64,000 nucleotides of DNA from Xiamenia xianingshaonis (GTDB taxonomy: Bacteria > Actinomycetota > Coriobacteriia > Coriobacteriales > Eggerthellaceae): contig NZ_CP072829.1 in assembly GCF_017945865.1 (NCBI RefSeq), positions 1,116,001 to 1,180,000 on the forward strand, written 5' to 3'. The position numbers and the translations under genes are program-made. Under the pieces are notes generated by a model. That model made no database searches and was not told the DNA's origin. It was given only the letters and a program-made list of their open reading frames with translations. Each line of letters opens with the position of its first letter. Position 1 is the first letter of the stretch. Below are positions 60,320-64,000 of the stretch, one piece after another.

Positions 60320-61005
60320 GAGGTGCGCTCCTTCGCATCGGCCATCTTGTAGCCAAGCCCCCGCACCGTCAGCAGCACGCGCGGGTTCGACGGGACGTCC
60401 TCGATCTTTTCGCGCAAACGGCGCACATATACGTTCAAGGTGTTGTCCTCGACGTATTCCCCCGCGCTGTCCCAGATGGCGTCGCGCAGGCCCTCGCGCG
60501 TGACCAGGCGTCCGTGCGCCTGCATGAGCACGAGCAAAAGCCGGTACTCCATGGCCGAAAGCACCACGTCGGATCCGGCTTTCGTGCAGGTCGCCCGCGT
60601 CGGGTCAAGCTCTACGTCCCCCGCCCGCAGCACCGGCGCCGCGCCTGCCGACCTGCGCAGCGCCGCCCGAATGCGACTGGTCAGCTCGCGAGGGCGGAAG
60701 GGCTTGGCGATGTAGTCGACCGCACCCGCCTCAAGCCCTGCCACGGTGGAGTATTCGTCATCGGAAGCCGTCAGGAAGATGATCGGCATCTCGGGCGAGA
60801 TCGCTCGCAGCGCGGCGCACACGCCGAACCCGCTTCCCTCGGGCAGCGTCACATCCAAAAGCGCGATGGCGAAGCTTTCGCGTCCGGCCAGCTCAACGGC
60901 TTCGGACTGCCGAGCGCACGCCATGACGCGCAAGCCTTCCGCGTCAAGCAAACGGGACAGCGCCTCCACGATGGTCGGATCGTCCTCGACAAGCAGCACG
61001 TTCAC
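60316..61005 (-). CDS. OmpR-family response regulator
   Basis: 229 residues from GTG with AAGGGG upstream. Receiver domain with Asp pocket VEDDPT, phosphorylated Asp in LLDVTLPEG and Lys in YIAKPFRPRE; winged-helix output domain ending RVLLTVRGLGYKMA. It works with the following kinase and is expected to control the ABC genes. Two CsoR-like palindromes lie upstream, with a TACTAT -10 between them and the start, so copper may also act on this operon. Confidence 0.94.
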   Translation of the reverse strand: MNVLLVEDDPTIVEALSRLLDAEGLRVMACARQSEAVELAGRESFAIALLDVTLPEGSGFGVCAALRAISPEMPIIFLTASDDEYSTVAGLEAGAVDYIAKPFRPRELTSRIRAALRRSAGAAPVLRAGDVELDPTRATCTKAGSDVVLSAMEYRLLLVLMQAHGRLVTREGLRDAIWDSAGEYVEDNTLNVYVRRLREKIEDVPSNPRVLLTVRGLGYKMADAKERTS

Positions 61006-61073
61006 CTGCGCCCCTTTCTCGCCCAAGCCGCCCGCGTTTCGCGGTCTTGCCCATAGTAGCACGGCGAAGAAGC

Positions 61074-61105
61074 GCCGGCGCCTTACTGAAGCGTAAGACG
61101 CCGGC
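61074..61105. terminator. stable hairpin upstream of the response regulator
   Basis: GCCGGCGCCTTAC and GTAAGACGCCGGC form a 13-bp stem with one GT/GA position and a 6-base loop. It lacks T-runs and may be the end of the icd transcript or a leader structure. Confidence 0.5.
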
Positions 61106-61118
61106 AGGGAAAGGCAGA

Positions 61119-61141
61119 GCGATACCCTCCGGGGGTATCGC
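61119..61141. promoter_or_regulatory. CsoR-like palindrome 1 upstream of the two-component operon
   Basis: GCGATACCC-TCCGG-GGGTATCGC. The core ATACCC...GGGTAT matches the csoR promoter box in the same window. About 114 bases before the regulator start. Confidence 0.55.
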
Positions 61142-61160
61142 CGTAGAAAGTCGCAGGACA

Positions 61161-61177
61161 ATACCCCCAGAGGGTAT
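61161..61177. promoter_or_regulatory. CsoR-like palindrome 2 upstream of the two-component operon
   Basis: ATACCCCCAGAGGGTAT, centre about 39 bases from palindrome 1. It lies 13 bases beyond the icd stop, so either an operator for the downstream operon or part of the icd 3' end. Confidence 0.5.
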
Positions 61178-61189
61178 CGCCCTTTTCCG

Positions 61190-62386
61190 CTACAGGCGGT
61201 CGGCGATGGCCAGAATGAAGTCGCGAGTGGACAGCACCTGCGGGTTGGGAAGCGTGGTGATGCGGGCCAAATCCCCCGTCATCTGGCCCGACGCGATGGT
61301 GTCGAGCGTCGCGCGCTCAAGCCGCTTCGCAAACGCGACCAGCTCCGGCAGGCCGTCAAGCTCGCCGCGCTTGGCCAGCGCGCCCGTCCATGCGAAGATG
61401 GTGGCCACCGAATTCGTCGAGGTCTCCTGGCCTTCCAGGTGCTTGTAGTAGTGGCGCTGCACCGTGCCGTGCGCCGCCTCGTATTCGTAATAGCCGTGCG
61501 GGCTGACGAGCACCGACGTCATCATCGCAAGCGATCCGAACGCCGAGGACACCATGTCGCTCATCACGTCGCCGTCGTAGTTCTTGCACGCCCAGATGAA
61601 GCCCCCTTCGGCCTTCATGACGCGGGCGACTGCATCGTCGATGAGCGTGTAGAAGTACTCAAGGCCCGCCTCGTCGAACCGTGCGCGGTAATCGGCGTCG
61701 AACACGTCCTGGAAGATGTCCTTGAACCGGTGGTCGTAGGTCTTCGAGATGGTGTCCTTCGTCGCAAACCACACGTCTTGGCTGGTTGCAAGCCCGTATT
61801 CGAAGCAGCTGCGGGCGAAGCTTTCAATGGAGGCGTCGATGTTGTGCTGGCCTTGGGCCACGCCCGCGCCTTCGAAGCGAAAGACCGTCTCGCGCAGCTC
61901 AAGCCCGTCGTCGCCGGTATAGACCAGCTCCACCGTGCCCGGCCCCGGCACTGCCAGCTCGACGTTTTTGTACACGTCGCCGTAGGCGTGGCGGGCAAGC
62001 GTGATGGGCTTTTTCCAGTTCCGCACGCACGGCTCGATGCCCTCGGCCGTGATGGGCGCCCGGAACACCGTGCCGTCCAAGATGGCGCGGATGGTGCCGT
62101 TGGGGCTTTTCCACATCTGCTTCAGGCCGTATTCTTCCACGCGCGCCGCGTTCGGCGTGATGGTGGCGCACTTCACGGCCACGCCCAAGCGCTTCGTGGC
62201 TTCGGCGGCCTGAACGGTCACTGCGTCGTCGGTCTCGTCGCGATGAGCAAGGCCCAGGTCGTAGTATTCCGTTTTCAGGTCCACGTGCGGCTCGATGAGC
62301 TCGCGCTTGATCATGTCCCAGATGATGCGCGTCATCTCGTCGCCGTCCATCTCCACGAGCGGCGTAGTCATTTCGATTCTGGCCAT
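61190..62386 (-). CDS. icd: NADP-dependent isocitrate dehydrogenase, eukaryote-like type
   Basis: 398 residues. It converts isocitrate to 2-oxoglutarate with NADP+. The start [20 protein letters not shown] and later [15 protein letters not shown] and [18 protein letters not shown] are typical of the roughly 400-residue eukaryotic/IDH1-like clade rather than the E. coli type. [15 protein letters not shown] contains the metal-binding Asp residues. Complete; ATG preceded by GGAAAGGA. It supplies 2-oxoglutarate and NADPH. Single gene, no neighbouring TCA genes. Confidence 0.94.
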   Translation of the reverse strand: MARIEMTTPLVEMDGDEMTRIIWDMIKRELIEPHVDLKTEYYDLGLAHRDETDDAVTVQAAEATKRLGVAVKCATITPNAARVEEYGLKQMWKSPNGTIRAILDGTVFRAPITAEGIEPCVRNWKKPITLARHAYGDVYKNVELAVPGPGTVELVYTGDDGLELRETVFRFEGAGVAQGQHNIDASIESFARSCFEYGLATSQDVWFATKDTISKTYDHRFKDIFQDVFDADYRARFDEAGLEYFYTLIDDAVARVMKAEGGFIWACKNYDGDVMSDMVSSAFGSLAMMTSVLVSPHGYYEYEAAHGTVQRHYYKHLEGQETSTNSVATIFAWTGALAKRGELDGLPELVAFAKRLERATLDTIASGQMTGDLARITTLPNPQVLSTRDFILAIADRL

Positions 62387-62446
62387 GAAAGTCCTTTCCT
62401 ACTGAGGTCGCATCCTTCTATGGTAGCCGGATCATGTTACGAATAG

Positions 62447-62500
62447 GAAAACGCCCGTCGAACGGGGCCGTATGAACGGAAGGCGGCACGAACGGGCGTC
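62447..62500 (-). terminator. terminator after the YhgE-like gene
   Basis: ACGCCCGT and ACGGGCGT stem with a long loop, immediately after the stop codon and followed on the minus strand by TTTTCC. Confidence 0.6.
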
Positions 62501-64000
62501 CTAGCCAACGACCTTCGACGATTCGACCTTTTCGACGTACCATGCCATGAATTTTTCAAGGGGCTTTCGCAGTACAAGTCCCAAAAGGAGCATGGGAACC
62601 ACGAACAGCGTCAATTTGCCGAGCGCGATCCAGTAATCGTTCTGGCAAGGGCCCATCATGGCTTCTCGCAGGGCGTCAACCACGTGCGTCGCCGGAAGCC
62701 ACGGGCTTATGGCTTGGATGAAGCCGGGCAGGATCTGCAGCGGATAGGAGCCGCCGCATCCCGTCACCTGCACGATGAGCAGTATGACCGCGACGGCCTT
62801 GCCAAGGTTCGCGAAGCTGACCACCAGCGTGTAGATGATGAACGTGAACACAAGCCCCGCCACCCAGAACACGAGCATGAACAGCACGGGATCTGCCGCC
62901 TGCACCTGCAAAAACAGCAGGTTGCCCAGCCCCATGACCGTCGTCTGCAAAAGCGACAAAAATGCCATGACGCCGAAACGCCCCAGGTAGAGCTGGTAGG
63001 GCTTCGGATCGGCCAGCTCGCGGCACTGCGCCGCAGACGGCGCGGGCTTCAACACGACCAGGATGAGCAGCGACCCGATGTACAGGGCGAGCGTCGTGTA
63101 CAGCGGAGCCATGGCCGAGCCGAAGTTCTCCACCGGATACACCGCGACCCGCTCGACGGCCACAGGAGCCGACAGGGCGTGCGAAAGCTTTGCCAGATCC
63201 GATCCGATGATCGCCTGCAAAGCGCTCTCATCCCCCGTGGCAAGCGCCGTGTCCATCGCATCGGCGGCGTCGCGCAGCTTCGCCGACACCTCCGAAAGCG
63301 CCCCGTCGGCCGCAGTCAGCTTGTCCTTCGTGGCCGTGACGGCGCCGCCCGCCTTGCCGATCGCCTCGCTTGCTTCGGCTGACGCGACGTCAAGGGAATC
63401 GCGGAGGGCCTTCGCCTTGTCCATGGCCGCGCCCGCCTTCGCCGCCACGTCGTCGAGCTTGGGCTTTGCTTTCGCTTCGAACGACTGCTGCGCGTCGGCC
63501 ATCGCGTCGCGGGCGTCGACAAGCGTCTGGCGGGCCGTCTCGCGCTTGGCGGCAAGGGCGTCCGACCCGTCGGCGGCCTTGCTTGCCGCCGCGTCGAACG
63601 ATTCGGCCACGTCGTCAAGCGCCGCGGCTGCGCGAAGGATGCGGGCCGTCGCGTCGTCGACCTGCGCCGTCGCCGCCTGCACAAGGTGCGTGCCCACCGT
63701 CGTCTCCACCTTGGGCAAGCCGGCTTTCAAGCCGTCAAGGGACGCCGCCAGGTCGCGGTAGCGGTCGGCGTCGTCGCGCAAAAGGGCCGCATACGTCGTC
63801 AAGCTCGACTTGGCCTGGTCAGCCGTCTGCCCCGCCGTGCCAAAGGGGTCATCGAACGAGTCGAGCAGCCCTTGGTAGGCCTGCACGCTCGTCGCCAGCG
63901 CCGCGTCCATCGCGTCTGCGCTCGCCTTCGCCTCGTCGCCCATGGACAAAAGCGGCGACGCTGCGCCTGCGGCCGCGTCCATCGTGTCGCCAAGCCGCTC
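62501..64000 (-). CDS. YhgE/Pip-type membrane protein, N-terminal part outside window
   Basis: The last about 500 residues of a protein whose start lies beyond the window edge; the frame is open to the end. About 300 residues of Ala/Asp/Lys-rich helical, coiled-coil-like sequence (phage-infection-protein type) are followed by six hydrophobic helices (about residues 285-480). The last membrane region resembles ABC-2-type permeases (GGSYPLQILPGFIQAISPWLPATHV; parts visible). Members take part in secretion or surface assembly; related to Pip phage receptors. It lies about 114 bases upstream of icd on the same strand, with a terminator between. Confidence 0.85.
   Translation of the reverse strand, partial: ERLGDTMDAAAGAASPLLSMGDEAKASADAMDAALATSVQAYQGLLDSFDDPFGTAGQTADQAKSSLTTYAALLRDDADRYRDLAASLDGLKAGLPKVETTVGTHLVQAATAQVDDATARILRAAAALDDVAESFDAAASKAADGSDALAAKRETARQTLVDARDAMADAQQSFEAKAKPKLDDVAAKAGAAMDKAKALRDSLDVASAEASEAIGKAGGAVTATKDKLTAADGALSEVSAKLRDAADAMDTALATGDESALQAIIGSDLAKLSHALSAPVAVERVAVYPVENFGSAMAPLYTTLALYIGSLLILVVLKPAPSAAQCRELADPKPYQLYLGRFGVMAFLSLLQTTVMGLGNLLFLQVQAADPVLFMLVFWVAGLVFTFIIYTLVVSFANLGKAVAVILLIVQVTGCGGSYPLQILPGFIQAISPWLPATHVVDALREAMMGPCQNDYWIALGKLTLFVVPMLLLGLVLRKPLEKFMAWYVEKVESSKVVG

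Noticed and set aside
61074-61177. Rho-independent terminator array for icd
   Set aside because: The three stems lack T-runs on the relevant strand and two match the CsoR box; kept as hairpin and operator candidates.

Overview
The window is high-GC DNA with dense, mostly SD-led genes. It looks like chromosome from a strictly anaerobic actinobacterium of the Coriobacteriia, most likely Eggerthellaceae. The reasons are a Tat-exported molybdopterin oxidoreductase sitting with a TorD chaperone and a LuxR regulator fused to many membrane helices, an indolepyruvate:ferredoxin oxidoreductase with a phenylacetate-CoA ligase, a six-subunit Ech-type NiFe hydrogenase, menA, and typical actinobacterial housekeeping genes. 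The family is inferred from gene content; no species can be named from sequence alone.

Layout. 0-10 kb: a small membrane protein, terC, then rny - GHKL ATPase - spoVS - miaB - miaA - dapF - hflX. This order resembles the rny-ymdB-spoVS-miaB region of Firmicutes, with an unrecognised ATPase in the ymdB slot. 10-14 kb: lexA (convergent with hflX, with two operator-like sites), nrdR-dut, a small membrane protein and menA. 13.9-21.6 kb, minus strand: a respiratory module of a 251-residue unknown protein, the molybdopterin catalytic subunit, a four-cluster ferredoxin subunit, an internal terminator, TorD, a ferric-reductase-like heme membrane protein and a membrane LuxR sensor. 21.8-27 kb, minus: gluQ and iorA-iorB-ACT-paaK, a route for aromatic 2-oxo and aryl acids. 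27-32 kb, minus: pgsA-vanW-dacA-FHA, an envelope operon. 32.2-37.8 kb, minus: echABCDEF. Then tRNA-Pro(GGG), and on the minus strand coaBC, hemH, an RluA-type pseudouridine synthase, lspA and ileS.

45-50.6 kb: degV, then a Trm9-like methyltransferase and elp3 firing divergently from overlapping -10 elements, with dinB translationally coupled to elp3. 50.6-53.8 kb: a copper module, csoR-copA, with the CsoR palindrome exactly in the promoter spacer and a CopZ-like domain fused to the CopA C terminus behind what looks like a working internal start. 54-55.5 kb: an unusual Tyr/Asp-rich exported protein. 55.6-61 kb, minus: a two-component system with a MacB/FtsX-type ABC transporter, preceded by two more CsoR-like palindromes. 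61-64 kb: a eukaryote-type NADP isocitrate dehydrogenase and a truncated YhgE/Pip membrane protein running off the window.

Metabolic reading: reductants (H2 or ferredoxin through Ech and IOR) can feed a menaquinone pool (menA) that may supply the molybdopterin reductase. The most unusual items are the Elp3/Trm9-like pair with a shared promoter core, the CopA-CopZ fusion with an internal start, and the copper-type boxes in front of the two-component/ABC operon.
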